DNA from: JACWAE01 sp963847595
GTDB lineage: Bacteria > Chloroflexota > Dehalococcoidia > SZUA-161
Assembly: GCA_963847595.1 (NCBI GenBank)
Contig: CAWKAJ010000002.1
Span: 806,001-870,000, forward strand
Length of the DNA: 64,000 nucleotides
Direction: 5' to 3'
This document shows, piece after piece, positions 26,665 through 35,111 of the stretch (positions within the stretch are counted from its first letter, which is position 1; the number at the start of each line of letters is the position of its first letter). The notes beneath the pieces were generated by a model. It ran no database searches, was not told the origin of the DNA, and saw nothing but the letters and a program-made list of their open reading frames with translations. The translations under genes and the position numbers were made by a program.

Positions 26665-27438
26665 TTGCGACTATTAATGGTTGGCGATGTAGTGGGGAAA
26701 CCTGGCAGGAAAGCCGTGTCGGTTTTCCTGCCAGAGTTACGCAAAAAGCACGAGATCGACCTCATTGTGGCCAACGGCGAAAATGCCGCCGGCGGCATCG
26801 GGCTTACGCCAGAGACTGCTGAAGAGCTTTTTCAATCTGGCGTGGATGTTATCACGTCAGGCAACCATATCTGGCATCACAGGGAGATTGTCCCCTATCT
26901 TGAGGAAGAGCCCCGCATTTTACGCCCGCTGAATATGCCACCCGGCGTACCTGGCCAAGGCTATGTGATTACAGACAAAGCAATGATAGTAAGCCTGTTG
27001 GCACGAGTATTTGTAGGCAACTTCGACTGCCCTTTTCGAACTATGGATCGCCTTCTTGAAGAGGTCAATCCCAGGCCACCTATCATTATAGTCGACTTCC
27101 ACGGAGAAGCAACGGCAGAGAAGATAGCGCTGGGATGGTATCTCGATGGGCGCGTGAGCGCCGTGCTGGGGACCCATACCCATGTCGGCACCGTCGATGC
27201 ACGAGTTCTGCCGCGGGGTACCGCCTTTGTCAGCGATGTTGGCATGGTAGGTCCGATCAACTCTGTTATCGGAGACGACATAGATTCAGTGATTGAAAGA
27301 TTCCTCACATCCATGCCCCACCGCTTATCGGTTGGCAAGGGAAATCCGATTTTCAACTCGGTCCTGGTAGATGTGGATGAGGATACCGGTAGAGCCTCGA
27401 GCATCAGCCGACTAGACCTGGAGTTGCAAGAGAGATGA
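26665..27438 (+). CDS. ymdB: YmdB-family metallophosphoesterase (cyclic nucleotide phosphodiesterase-like)
   Basis: The 257-residue protein is read from a TTG preceded by GAGGGAGG. Metal-binding motifs are all visible: MVGDVVGKPGRKAV, VANGENAAGG, TSGNHIWHHREI, IIVDFHGEATAEKIALGW and GTHTHVGTVD. It belongs to the TIGR00282 metallophosphoesterase family, whose Bacillus member hydrolyses cyclic nucleotides. The physiological substrate here is unknown. It overlaps the next gene by four bases (ATGA). The pairing with rny suggests a link to RNA turnover or nucleotide signalling. Confidence 0.92.
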   Translation: MRLLMVGDVVGKPGRKAVSVFLPELRKKHEIDLIVANGENAAGGIGLTPETAEELFQSGVDVITSGNHIWHHREIVPYLEEEPRILRPLNMPPGVPGQGYVITDKAMIVSLLARVFVGNFDCPFRTMDRLLEEVNPRPPIIIVDFHGEATAEKIALGWYLDGRVSAVLGTHTHVGTVDARVLPRGTAFVSDVGMVGPINSVIGDDIDSVIERFLTSMPHRLSVGKGNPIFNSVLVDVDEDTGRASSISRLDLELQER

Positions 27439-28268
27439 GGGCTGACCTGCACCTGCACACCACTGCTTCCGATGGAAGGTTAACCCCTCAGGAGTTGGTA
27501 CGCAAAGCGGTTGAACTTAAGCTCGACGTTATCGCCATCACCGACCACGACTCGGTAGAAGGCGTACCACCAGCTATCGAGGCAGCCAAAAGCTTCACCC
27601 AGCTTATGGTCATACCGGGGGTGGAGATAAATACCGATGTCCCCAGGGGCGAGGTGCATATCCTGGGCTATTTCCTGGATTACCGTAACCCGGAACTCAA
27701 CCGTACCCTGGGAGAACTGCGTAATTCTCGCTATGAACGTGGCCAGAAGATGGTAGCCAAGCTGGTGGAATTGGGCATCAATGTGGACTGGGGAAGAGTG
27801 GAAGAATTGGCTGGAAAAGGTTCGATAGGACGGCCGCACATTGCGCAGGCAATGCTGGAGCAAGGATACGTGTCCTCCCTTCGGGAAGCCTTCACCGAGT
27901 ACATCGGGCGCAATGGCCCTGCCTACGTTGAACGCAAAAAACTCACCCCGATTGAAGCAGTTAAAGTAGTGCTTGAGGCAGATGGATTGCCGGTCCTCGC
28001 CCACCCCGCAGATATCGAGCCGCTAGAGCCTTTTCTACTCCAATTGAAGAAGGCGGGAATCGTAGGCATCGAAATCTATTACGACGGCTATAACTCTAAA
28101 ACCATCGCTCAACTCAAGAGATTTGCCAGGAAGCTTGACCTTATAGCTTGCGGGGGCAGTGACTTCCACGGATTAGATGAATACATTGGCTCTGATATCG
28201 GCAGCGTAAACCTGCCTAGAGAGTCTGTGGAGCAGCTCATCTCCTTATCAAAGCAAAAAGGACGGTGA
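27435..28268 (+). CDS. PHP-domain phosphoesterase (TrpH/RNase AM-like)
   Basis: The 277-residue stand-alone PHP protein has ADLHLHTTASDGRLTPQEL, IAITDHDSVEGV, VIPGVEINTD, RPHIAQAMLEQG, LPVLAHPADI and IACGGSDFHG, which form the three-metal active site. Relatives hydrolyse 3',5'-bisphosphonucleotides and act as 5'-3' exoribonucleases on short RNA (RNase AM/YciV). The substrate in this organism is inferred only by family. The ATG overlaps the YmdB-like stop (ATGA) and fabZ follows four bases later, so the genes are translationally linked. Confidence 0.9.
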   Translation: MRADLHLHTTASDGRLTPQELVRKAVELKLDVIAITDHDSVEGVPPAIEAAKSFTQLMVIPGVEINTDVPRGEVHILGYFLDYRNPELNRTLGELRNSRYERGQKMVAKLVELGINVDWGRVEELAGKGSIGRPHIAQAMLEQGYVSSLREAFTEYIGRNGPAYVERKKLTPIEAVKVVLEADGLPVLAHPADIEPLEPFLLQLKKAGIVGIEIYYDGYNSKTIAQLKRFARKLDLIACGGSDFHGLDEYIGSDIGSVNLPRESVEQLISLSKQKGR

Positions 28269-28272
28269 CGCC

Positions 28273-28731
28273 ATGATGTTAGGTTCCAGAGAAATCCAGC
28301 AGATCATCCCGCATCGTTGGCCTTTCCTTTTGGTAGATAAGATCATCGACCTGAAGCCGGGCGAGGAAGCAGTAGGGATTAAGAACATTTCCGCAGGCGA
28401 GATCTTCTTCCAGGGTCATTTCCCCGGCTATCCCATCTTCCCCGGTGTACTCATTATTGAAGCCTTAGCCCAGGTTGGTGCCGTGGCGATATTGAGCCCT
28501 GCGGAGAACAAGGGCAAGATCGTCCTTTTCGCTGGTGTTGACGGATTTCGCTTCCGCAAGCCGGTGCTTCCGGGCGACTGCCTGCGCTTGGAAGTAAAGC
28601 TCACCAAGATTCGAGGCCCTATCGGCAAAGGTACGGCTAAGGCAACGGTGGACGACAAAACAGTTGCCGAAGGCGAACTAACCTTTGCTCTCACTGGTTC
28701 GGGAGAATCCCTCGGAGAAAAGCAGGCATGA
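28273..28731 (+). CDS. fabZ: 3-hydroxyacyl-[acyl-carrier-protein] dehydratase FabZ
   Basis: The 152-residue hotdog-fold enzyme has QQIIPHRWPFLLVDKIIDL at the N-terminus, the catalytic His in FFQGHFPGYPIFPGV and the catalytic Glu in LIIEALAQVGA. GVDGFRFRKPVLPGDCLRLE follows. It dehydrates 3-hydroxyacyl-ACP in fatty acid elongation. The length is typical. It sits alone, without other fab genes, between a PHP protein and a zinc-finger membrane protein whose ATG overlaps its stop (ATGA). Confidence 0.96.
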   Translation: MMLGSREIQQIIPHRWPFLLVDKIIDLKPGEEAVGIKNISAGEIFFQGHFPGYPIFPGVLIIEALAQVGAVAILSPAENKGKIVLFAGVDGFRFRKPVLPGDCLRLEVKLTKIRGPIGKGTAKATVDDKTVAEGELTFALTGSGESLGEKQA

Positions 28732-29216
28732 GGTGTGCCCGCCACCCCGATATCGAGACTGACCTTAGATGTGGTAAATGCGAGCAGCCCATCTGTCCCA
28801 AGTGCGCGGTGCAAACGCCGGTAGGGTTGCGCTGCCCGAAGTGCGCTGCAATGAGAAGGCTGCCAGTTTATGAAATCTCGACCATTTTCTACATAAGAGC
28901 GATTGCAGCAGGTTTGGCAACCGCTACGGCATTGGGCGCCATCTGGCCGTTTATACCACTGGGCGGCTTCTTTTTGTTTTTCATAGCTTTAGTCATTGGC
29001 TACCTCATTGGAGAAGCAATTAGCCTGTCGGTAAACCGAAAACGTGGCCCGGGCCTGCAGATAGTTGCCGGGATAAGCGTATTTGTGAGCTATGCCGTTA
29101 GAAGCCTCGTCGAGGTACCCGAGCATGGCTTTTTACACACATTCGCTGATGTATATGGCCTAATCGCCCTGATTCTAGGTATAATTGTCGCAGTTGGCCT
29201 ACTCCGGAGAAATTGA
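28728..29216 (+). CDS. B-box-type zinc-finger membrane protein, function unknown
   Basis: The 162-residue protein has an N-terminal zinc-binding module with eight Cys and one His (CARHPDIETDLRCGKC, then CPKCAVQTPVGLRCPKCA). About four hydrophobic helices follow, including AIAAGLATATALGAIWPFIP and GFFLFFIALVIGYLIGEAI. Similar B-box/zinc-ribbon plus membrane proteins are common in Chloroflexota and Actinobacteria and sometimes accompany rhomboid proteases. No function is established. Its TGA stop codon lies inside the -35 box of the next promoter. Confidence 0.75.
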   Translation: MRCARHPDIETDLRCGKCEQPICPKCAVQTPVGLRCPKCAAMRRLPVYEISTIFYIRAIAAGLATATALGAIWPFIPLGGFFLFFIALVIGYLIGEAISLSVNRKRGPGLQIVAGISVFVSYAVRSLVEVPEHGFLHTFADVYGLIALILGIIVAVGLLRRN

Positions 29217-29241
29217 CACACATCGCATTTTGTGCTAATAT
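29213..29241 (+). promoter_or_regulatory. Near-consensus sigma70 promoter overlapping a stop codon
   Basis: TTGACA (29213-29218) and TAATAT (29236-29241) are separated by exactly 17 bases. The TGA stop of the zinc-finger gene (29214-29216) is part of the -35 box. Transcription would start near 29248 and serve the PIN/TRAM, ispD, ispF, cysS run. The leader of about 95 bases contains a 7-bp inverted repeat (CGGCAAT/ATTGCCG around 29283-29323). Confidence 0.75.
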
Positions 29242-29343
29242 CGTGCAGGATTAATAATTTTTAGGAGCCCTATCCCCCGGAGACGGCAATGTTTTTAGTA
29301 AATATTATTAGTTATTGCCGAAGCAAGATGGGATGCGGTATCT

Positions 29344-30420
29344 ATGCGCGGAGTATTTTTTCGAGTCATTGTCGCAATAATCATCGGCATCGGGGGATGG
29401 CAGCTAGGCAAGTTCATCGGTGGGAGGACACACGCAAGTAGTGAGCTGACCTGGATTCTGACTCTCGCTATCGGTGGCTATGTCGTTGGCTACCTGCTCG
29501 CTCCATCCCTAACCACCCGCCCTTGGCGGTGGCTTCGAGGGCGTGTCCGCCTGATGCCGCGGATGCTGCCATTTCCTAGTCTTGTGGCTGCAGCCATAGG
29601 GCTGGCTTTTGCTTTGGTTATCACAGCCCTGGCAACCCTGCCCCTGTCTTTGCTCTCCGCCCCCTGGGACAAGTTTGCACCTCTTATTCTTGGCGTCTTC
29701 CTGTGCTTGCTCTTTATCCCCATCATGGTACTGCAGGGGCCTACTGTTTTGCGGTTCTTCTTCAGCGCCGCCCCCAATTTGCCATCGCCGAGGGATAATA
29801 GAAATGACCTCCTCATAGTAGATACAAATGCTATCATCGACGGACGGATAGCTGACATCATCCAGACAGGTTTCATACACGGCACCTTACTCATCCCCAG
29901 GTTTGTCCTAGATGAGTTGCGCCACATCGCCGATTCCTCGGATGCGCTGCGCCGCAACCGGGGACGCAGAGGCTTGGAGATGTTGACCCAGCTTCAGAAA
30001 GGATCAGATGTCCCGGTTCAAATATCTGATATAGACTTTGAGGACACCCACGAGGTCGATTCCAAGCTGGTGAGGTTGGCCAAAACACTGCGCTGCCCAA
30101 TTGTCAGCAATGATTTCAATCTCAATAGGGTGGCTACGCTTCAGGGCATAAAGGTGCTCAACATCAACGAGCTGGCTAATGCTGTCAAGCCCGTGATCCT
30201 GCCCGGAGAGGACATGACACTGCGCATTGTTCAAGAGGGCAAGGAGCCTGGCCAGGGCATTGGTTTTCTCGATGATGGCACCATGGTAGTGGTCGAAGGA
30301 GGACGCCGCTACCTCAATACGGAGCTGAGTATCGCTGTCACCAGGGTATTACAGACTGCGGCAGGCCGCATGATCTTCGCACAACCCAAAGAAGCCGTCG
30401 ATGAAAGAAGTAAACGGTAA
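29344..30420 (+). CDS. Membrane-anchored PIN/TRAM-domain protein (YacL-like)
   Basis: The 358-residue protein has four N-terminal hydrophobic helices (residues about 1-140). A PIN nuclease-like domain follows with the metal-binding acids in LLIVDTNAIIDGRIADI and FVLDELRHIADSSD, later CPIVSNDFNLNRVA. The C-terminal TRAM domain has GQGIGFLDDGTMVVVEGG. This is the YacL type, which commonly precedes ispD in Gram-positive and Chloroflexota genomes. Its role, possibly RNA binding or cleavage at the membrane, is not established. It overlaps ispD by 20 bases. Confidence 0.9.
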   Translation: MRGVFFRVIVAIIIGIGGWQLGKFIGGRTHASSELTWILTLAIGGYVVGYLLAPSLTTRPWRWLRGRVRLMPRMLPFPSLVAAAIGLAFALVITALATLPLSLLSAPWDKFAPLILGVFLCLLFIPIMVLQGPTVLRFFFSAAPNLPSPRDNRNDLLIVDTNAIIDGRIADIIQTGFIHGTLLIPRFVLDELRHIADSSDALRRNRGRRGLEMLTQLQKGSDVPVQISDIDFEDTHEVDSKLVRLAKTLRCPIVSNDFNLNRVATLQGIKVLNINELANAVKPVILPGEDMTLRIVQEGKEPGQGIGFLDDGTMVVVEGGRRYLNTELSIAVTRVLQTAAGRMIFAQPKEAVDERSKR

Positions 30421-31150
30421 AGTCAGCGCTGTAATCGTCGCTGCCGGCACCAGCACCCGAATGGGTGGGATAGACAAGGTCTTCGCCCCATTAAACGGAC
30501 AACCCTTGCTGGCCAAGGTGATGACTGTCTTCCAGGATTGCTGTTCTGTAGATGAAATAGTCCTCGTACTGGCCAAGAAGAGCCTGGAGCAGGGACGTAC
30601 GCTGGTGAAAGAACGAGGCTGGTCTAAGGTAATTGCAGTATGCTCGGGAGGGCCAAGGCGTCAGGATTCAGTCAAAGAAGGTTTGCGGCGGCTCGTTGAT
30701 TGCGACTGGGTAGTAATCCATGACGGTGCCAGGCCTTGCGTCAGCGCTGATCTTGTCGAACGCGGGCTGATAGCAGCTCAGAAAACTGGGGCCGCAATTG
30801 CCGGAGTCCCAGTCAAAGATACCATCAAGATTGTCTCCCGCCGCGGCTTCGTGCAGCAGACACCTGCTCGCCAATGCTTATGGGCAGCACAGACGCCCCA
30901 AGTCTTTCGCTACGACCTTATAGTGGAAGCTTACCGCCAGGCAGATGATGAAGTAACCGATGACGCCGCACTGGTGGAGAAGCTGGGCCACAGGGTCGAA
31001 GTCTACATGGGGGCCTACCATAATATTAAAGTGACCACCCCTGAGGACCTGGCGGTGGCCGAGGTTCTTCTACAAAAACAAGGGACAAAACAGCCCGCGA
31101 CCACGGAGGCCCTATGCGCGTCGGTATCGGCTACGATGCACACCGGCTAA
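30401..31150 (+). CDS. ispD: 2-C-methyl-D-erythritol 4-phosphate cytidylyltransferase
   Basis: The 249-residue enzyme has the nucleotidyl-transferase loop VIVAAGTSTRMGG with KVFAPLNGQPLL, then WVVIHDGARPCVS and the substrate-binding region KTGAAIAGVPVKDTIK. AAQTPQVFRYDLI and TDDAALVEKLG close the fold. It makes CDP-methylerythritol in the MEP isoprenoid pathway. It overlaps the previous gene by 20 bases and ispF by 37 bases, an unusually long overlap that makes both starts tightly coupled. Confidence 0.96.
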   Translation: MKEVNGKVSAVIVAAGTSTRMGGIDKVFAPLNGQPLLAKVMTVFQDCCSVDEIVLVLAKKSLEQGRTLVKERGWSKVIAVCSGGPRRQDSVKEGLRRLVDCDWVVIHDGARPCVSADLVERGLIAAQKTGAAIAGVPVKDTIKIVSRRGFVQQTPARQCLWAAQTPQVFRYDLIVEAYRQADDEVTDDAALVEKLGHRVEVYMGAYHNIKVTTPEDLAVAEVLLQKQGTKQPATTEALCASVSATMHTG

Positions 31151-31587
31151 CTATCGGTCGTCGACTCATCCTCGGCGGCGTGGAGATTCCCTTCGACAAA
31201 GGGCTTGAAGGCTGGAGCGATGCTGACGTTTTATCTCATGCCATAATGGATTCCCTCTTAGGCGCTGCCGGATTAAGAGATATCGGATACCATTTCCCCC
31301 CTAACAACCCCGCTTACAAAGATATCTCCAGCATTACTCTGCTTAACCGCGTAGCTGATTTGCTAAAGTCACAGGGCTGGCGCATAGGTAACATCGATGC
31401 TACAATAGTTGCCGAGCGTCCCCTTCTCCGACATTTTATCAGCCCTATGAAACAAACCTTAGCCCGTGCCCTGTCTATTGGTGAAACCCAGGTAGGGATT
31501 AAGGCAACCACCAACGAAGGCTTGGGCTTCACTGGACGGGAGGAAGGGATCGCTGCTTACGCGGTGGCTCTGTTGGAAACAGCCTGA
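31114..31587 (+). CDS. ispF: 2-C-methyl-D-erythritol 2,4-cyclodiphosphate synthase
   Basis: The 157-residue enzyme has metal-binding and active-site motifs GIGYDAHRLTIGR, LEGWSDADVLSHAIMDSLLG, AAGLRDIGYHFPP and the C-terminal KATTNEGLGFTGREEGIAAY. The length is typical of the trimeric IspF. It cyclises CDP-ME-2-phosphate in the MEP pathway, showing that isoprenoids are made by MEP here rather than mevalonate. That bears on the HMG-CoA-synthase-like gene at 36921. It starts inside ispD and overlaps cysS by one base. Confidence 0.97.
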   Translation: MRVGIGYDAHRLTIGRRLILGGVEIPFDKGLEGWSDADVLSHAIMDSLLGAAGLRDIGYHFPPNNPAYKDISSITLLNRVADLLKSQGWRIGNIDATIVAERPLLRHFISPMKQTLARALSIGETQVGIKATTNEGLGFTGREEGIAAYAVALLETA

Positions 31588-33074
31588 TGAAGATATATAA
31601 CACCCTCTCCGGGCGCAAAGAGGATTTCAGACCCCAAGACGATATAGTGAAAATGTATGTCTGCGGGGTAACCCCCTATGCCCCCAGCCACCTCGGCCAT
31701 GCCATGAGCTATATCGTCTTCGACACTATCAGACGCTACCTTGAATTTCGTGGCTACAAAGTAAAATACGTGCAAAACTTCACTGACATTGATGACAAAA
31801 TCATAGCCCGCGCTAATGAGTCTGGCATCTCTGCCAAAGAACTGGCGCAAAAATTTATCGACCAATACTTCGCAGATATGGACGCTCTGAATATAAAACG
31901 GGCCGATATTTACCCCAGAGCCACTGAGGAAATCCCCAAGATGCTTGAGGTCATCAAAGGCCTGATACAAAAAGGGCATGCCTACGAGTCCGGAGGCGAT
32001 GTCTATTTTCGGGTTAATAGTGACCCTGACTACGGCAAGCTCAGCCATCGTACCCTTGATGGCATGATGGCTGGTGCGCGCATCGAGGTAGGTGAAGCCA
32101 AGGAACACCCACTGGATTTCGCCTTGTGGAAGGCAGCCAAGCCTGGCGAGCCGCAGTGGCACAGCCCCTGGGGACAGGGAAGACCGGGCTGGCACATCGA
32201 ATGCACTGCTATGTCGCTAAAATATTTGGGGCAGACACTGGATATTCACGGCGGGGGGCAAGACCTCATCTTCCCCCATCACGAAAACGAGATCGCCCAA
32301 TCCGAGTCCTTCACAGGCGTTAAACCCTTCGTCCGCCACTGGCTGCACAACGGACTTCTGCAATTGGGCGAGGCGAAAATGAGCAAGTCCACCGGAAAGC
32401 TTATAGGTATCAAGGAAACACTAGACAACAAGTACAGCTCAGACACCATTCGCCTCTGGATACTTAGCTCCAATTACCGCAGTCCCGCTACTTACTCCGA
32501 CGAAAATATGTTGGCTGCTGAGAGAGGGATAAATAGACTAGTTCTCACTGCCCGTACAAATATCGATAGAAGTACAACTGAGAATTTAGACCCAGCTGCT
32601 TACAAGAAGCAATTCATCGAAGCCATGGACGATGATTTCAACACACCGCAGGCTGTGGCGTCTCTATTCGACCTTGCTCGCGAGATAAATCGCGGCCGCG
32701 ATGAAGGTTTGGGCGTCAGCGAAGCACAGGAAGCATTGATGGAGTTGGCTGGAGTGCTAGGGCTTACATTGACGCGTGCTGATGTTCACGCTCCATTATC
32801 CCGAGGACTAAGTCGCTCTCGAGGATTACCGCTTAAGGCTATCACTATTAATGGCATTGATGAGAATGTGGTTAATGCCATCAATAAAGTTGCAAATGAG
32901 GGCATTAGCATAGATGAGAAAGCAGTCAATGCTATGATCGACAAACGAGAAGAGCTGCGCAGAGAGAAGAAGTGGGAGCTTGCCGATTGGATTCGGGGCC
33001 GCCTGGAGGAGCTTGGCATTGCGCTGGAGGACACCCCCCAGGGCACAAGATGGCGGAGATTCAGGAAATCTTGA
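31587..33074 (+). CDS. cysS: Cysteinyl-tRNA synthetase
   Basis: The 495-residue class I synthetase has the zinc Cys and HIGH-like motif in MYVCGVTPYAPSHLGHAMSY, HIECTAMSLKYLG and DLIFPHHENEIAQSE for the remaining zinc ligands, and KMSKSTGK as the KMSKS loop. The helical C-terminal region ends KKWELADWIRGRLEELGI. It charges tRNA-Cys. A stretch near residues 395-450 (rich in Asn, Ala and Ile, with VNAINKVANEG and VNAMIDKREEL) is somewhat longer than in many homologues. The TGA stop lies inside the -35 box of the tRNA-tuf promoter. Confidence 0.97.
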   Translation: MKIYNTLSGRKEDFRPQDDIVKMYVCGVTPYAPSHLGHAMSYIVFDTIRRYLEFRGYKVKYVQNFTDIDDKIIARANESGISAKELAQKFIDQYFADMDALNIKRADIYPRATEEIPKMLEVIKGLIQKGHAYESGGDVYFRVNSDPDYGKLSHRTLDGMMAGARIEVGEAKEHPLDFALWKAAKPGEPQWHSPWGQGRPGWHIECTAMSLKYLGQTLDIHGGGQDLIFPHHENEIAQSESFTGVKPFVRHWLHNGLLQLGEAKMSKSTGKLIGIKETLDNKYSSDTIRLWILSSNYRSPATYSDENMLAAERGINRLVLTARTNIDRSTTENLDPAAYKKQFIEAMDDDFNTPQAVASLFDLAREINRGRDEGLGVSEAQEALMELAGVLGLTLTRADVHAPLSRGLSRSRGLPLKAITINGIDENVVNAINKVANEGISIDEKAVNAMIDKREELRREKKWELADWIRGRLEELGIALEDTPQGTRWRRFRKS

Positions 33075-33099
33075 CTTTGCTTTCTTTCCCTTTTATACT
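33071..33099 (+). promoter_or_regulatory. Promoter of the tRNA-tuf cluster
   Basis: TTGACT (33071-33076) and TATACT (33094-33099) have a 17-base spacer. The cysS stop TGA (33072-33074) is embedded in the -35 box. Initiation near 33107 would give a transcript starting about 33 bases before the first tRNA. Confidence 0.75.
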
Positions 33100-33139
33100 T
33101 ATGTACTTAGTGCACTTTAACTAGAAAAGGTCGAAAAAG

Positions 33140-33211
33140 GCCCGAGTAGCGCAACGGCAGCGCAGCCGATTTGTAATCGGCAGGTTAGCGGTTCGAATCC
33201 GCTCTCGGGCT
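33140..33211 (+). tRNA. tRNA-Thr (anticodon TGT)
   Basis: The acceptor stem GCCCGAG/CTCGGGC encloses a D arm (GCGCAACGGCAGCGC) and an anticodon stem GCCGA/TCGGC with loop TTTGTAA, giving anticodon TGT (reads ACA). The T arm has GTTCGAATC. CCA is not encoded. Confidence 0.93.
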
Positions 33212-33224
33212 CTGGGCAGATACC

Positions 33225-33312
33225 GGAGGGGTGGGTGAGAGGCTAATACCAACAGACTGTAAATCTGTCGCCTGAAATGGCTACGCAGGTTCGAATCCTG
33301 CCCCCTCCACCA
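33225..33312 (+). tRNA. tRNA-Tyr (anticodon GTA)
   Basis: The acceptor stem GGAGGGG/CCCCTCC, anticodon stem ACAGA/TCTGT and loop CTGTAAA give GTA. The long variable arm makes it a class II tRNA. The T arm is GCAGG-TTCGAAT-CCTGC. CCA is encoded (33310-33312), unlike its two neighbours. Confidence 0.94.
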
Positions 33313-33319
33313 TGCAAGT

Positions 33320-33391
33320 GCCCACATAGCTCAGCGGTAGAGCACCTTCTTGGTAAGAAGGGGGTCACCAGTTCAAATCTGGTTGTGGGCT
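33320..33391 (+). tRNA. tRNA-Thr (anticodon GGT)
   Basis: The acceptor stem GCCCACA/TGTGGGC, D arm GCTCAGCGGTAGAGC and anticodon stem CCTTC/GAAGG with loop TTGGTAA give GGT (reads ACC and ACU). It lies 33 bases before tuf, the usual tRNA-tuf arrangement, but without the tRNA-Gly often found in this cluster. Confidence 0.94.
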
Positions 33392-33424
33392 GAAGAACTT
33401 TAATCGGATCGGGAGGAAGACAAA

Positions 33425-34627
33425 GTGGCAAAGAAGATTTTCCAGAGGACTAAACCACATGTCAACGTGGGCACAATCGGGCATGTCGACCATGGCAAGA
33501 CAACCTTGACCGCGGCAATAACAAAGGTTCTAGCCACTGCGGGTTATGCTCAGTTTCGCCCCTTTGACTCTATTGATAATGCCCCCGAGGAGAAGGCTAG
33601 GGGCATGACAATCGCTATAGCTCACATAGAGTACGAGACGGAGAAGCGCCATTACGCCCACGTGGACTGCCCTGGCCACGCCGACTATATCAAGAATATG
33701 ATAACCGGCGCTGCCCAGATGGATGGTGCCATATTGGTGGTAGCTGCTGATGACGGAGTTATGCCTCAGACACGAGAGCATCTCCTCCTCGCACGTCAGG
33801 TTGAGGTTCCTTCTGTACTGATCGCCCTGAATAAGATTGATGCAGTGGATGACCCCGATCTGTTGGAGGTCACCGAGCTGGAGTTGAGAGAGGAGCTACT
33901 ACCCAAATACGGTTTTCCGGGTGACAAGACCCCCATTATACGAGTTAGTGCCCTCAAGGCTTTGGAGTGCGGCTGTGGCAAGAGAGACTGCCAGTGGTGT
34001 GGCAAAATCTGGCAGCTCATGGATGCAGTGGACAGCTACATCCCGCTGCCCAAGCGTCCTGCAGACAAGCCATTCCTCATGTCCGTAGAGGACGTCTTCG
34101 CCATCAAAGGACGAGGCACTGTGGCCACAGGCAGGATAGAGCGAGGCGTTATAAAAGTGGGGCAAGAGGTTGAAATAGTAGGGATGAAGGAGACCAGAAA
34201 GACGGTGGTCACCGGCGTGGAGATGTTCCACAAGACGCTGGAGGAAGGGCAACCGGGCGATGCTGTCGGCTGCCTGCTCCGAGGGATTGAACGGGAAGAG
34301 ATAGAGCGAGGACAGGTACTGGCCTTCCCCGGTTCAATAAAGCCTCATACTCTTTTCGAAGGTCAGGTATATGTACTGACCAAGGAAGAGGGTGGCCGTC
34401 ATACCCCGTTCTTCAACGGGTACAGGCCCCAGTTCTACATTAGAACCATGGATATTACCGGAACTGCTGAGCTACCAGCGGGAGTTGAGATGGCGATGCC
34501 CGGTGACAACATCAATATGAAAGTGAAGCTGATTGTTCCCATGGCTTTGGAGCAAGGAGTCAGATTCGCCATCAGGGAGGGTGGTAGAACTGTCGGATCC
34601 GGCCTGATAACAAAAATTCTAGAGTAA
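33425..34627 (+). CDS. tuf: Elongation factor Tu, with a four-cysteine insertion
   Basis: The 400-residue GTPase has GHVDHGKTTL (P-loop), EEKARGMTIAIAH (switch I), DCPGHADY (G3), NKID (G4), and domain 2 and 3 signatures GRGTVATGRIERG and GGRHTPFFNGYRPQFY. The switch I segment reads RGMTIA where most EF-Tu have RGITI. After the G5 region (VSALKALE) there is a cysteine cluster C182, C184, C189, C192 in ECGCGKRDCQWCGK, spaced like a zinc site. I recall a similar insertion in Dehalococcoides EF-Tu. It delivers aminoacyl-tRNA to the ribosome and is cotranscribed with the preceding tRNAs and rpmG. Confidence 0.97.
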   Translation: MAKKIFQRTKPHVNVGTIGHVDHGKTTLTAAITKVLATAGYAQFRPFDSIDNAPEEKARGMTIAIAHIEYETEKRHYAHVDCPGHADYIKNMITGAAQMDGAILVVAADDGVMPQTREHLLLARQVEVPSVLIALNKIDAVDDPDLLEVTELELREELLPKYGFPGDKTPIIRVSALKALECGCGKRDCQWCGKIWQLMDAVDSYIPLPKRPADKPFLMSVEDVFAIKGRGTVATGRIERGVIKVGQEVEIVGMKETRKTVVTGVEMFHKTLEEGQPGDAVGCLLRGIEREEIERGQVLAFPGSIKPHTLFEGQVYVLTKEEGGRHTPFFNGYRPQFYIRTMDITGTAELPAGVEMAMPGDNINMKVKLIVPMALEQGVRFAIREGGRTVGSGLITKILE

Positions 34628-34630
34628 ATA

Positions 34631-34798
34631 ATGCCTAAAAAATCCGAGGCCCGAAACATTATCTACCTCGCCTGCACTGAGTGCAAGGAGAGGACATATA
34701 GCACTATCAAGAATAAAAAGAACGACCCCGGGAGGTTGGAACTGAAGAAGTACTGTCCCCGCTGTCGAAAGCACACTTTACACAGAGAGACAAAGTGA
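34631..34798 (+). CDS. rpmG: 50S ribosomal protein L33
   Basis: The 55-residue protein reads MPKKSEARNIIYLACTECKE then RTYSTIKNKKNDPGRLELKK and YCPRCRKHTLHRETK. The four cysteines (CTEC and CPRC) form the zinc ribbon of the C+ form of L33. It begins three bases after tuf and ends 16 bases before secE, matching the tuf-rpmG-secE-nusG order. No tRNA-Trp lies between rpmG and secE. Confidence 0.95.
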   Translation: MPKKSEARNIIYLACTECKERTYSTIKNKKNDPGRLELKKYCPRCRKHTLHRETK

Positions 34799-34814
34799 AA
34801 AGTAGAGACCAATA

Positions 34815-35030
34815 GTGAAGAGTCAGGCGGCAGTAAAAAAGCCAGGCAAAGAAAGATTCAAGTTCGTCAGTGACATCGTCGCAGAGCTAAGAAAGGTAAC
34901 GTGGCCGTCAAGAGGGGAAGCTCTCCGCTTAACGGGCATGGTTATTGCCTTCACAGTAGCAGTTGCTATAATCCTTGGGGTGGTTGACTACGGATTTTCT
35001 AAATTGATGAACGTTATCTTGTTCAAATAG
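34815..35030 (+). CDS. secE: Preprotein translocase subunit SecE
   Basis: The 71-residue protein is read from GTG. It has the conserved amphipathic helix with VAELRKVTWPSRGEALRLT and one C-terminal membrane helix (GMVIAFTVAVAIILGVVDYG). This is the single-helix bacterial SecE that clamps SecY. Its position before nusG confirms the call. Confidence 0.95.
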   Translation: MKSQAAVKKPGKERFKFVSDIVAELRKVTWPSRGEALRLTGMVIAFTVAVAIILGVVDYGFSKLMNVILFK

Positions 35031-35111
35031 TGCTTGGCCGTCTAACTAAAACAACAGTAGATCATGATAGTAGTCGCTGCCTCGATTGGTTTCTATCCCT
35101 GAACATTGAAC

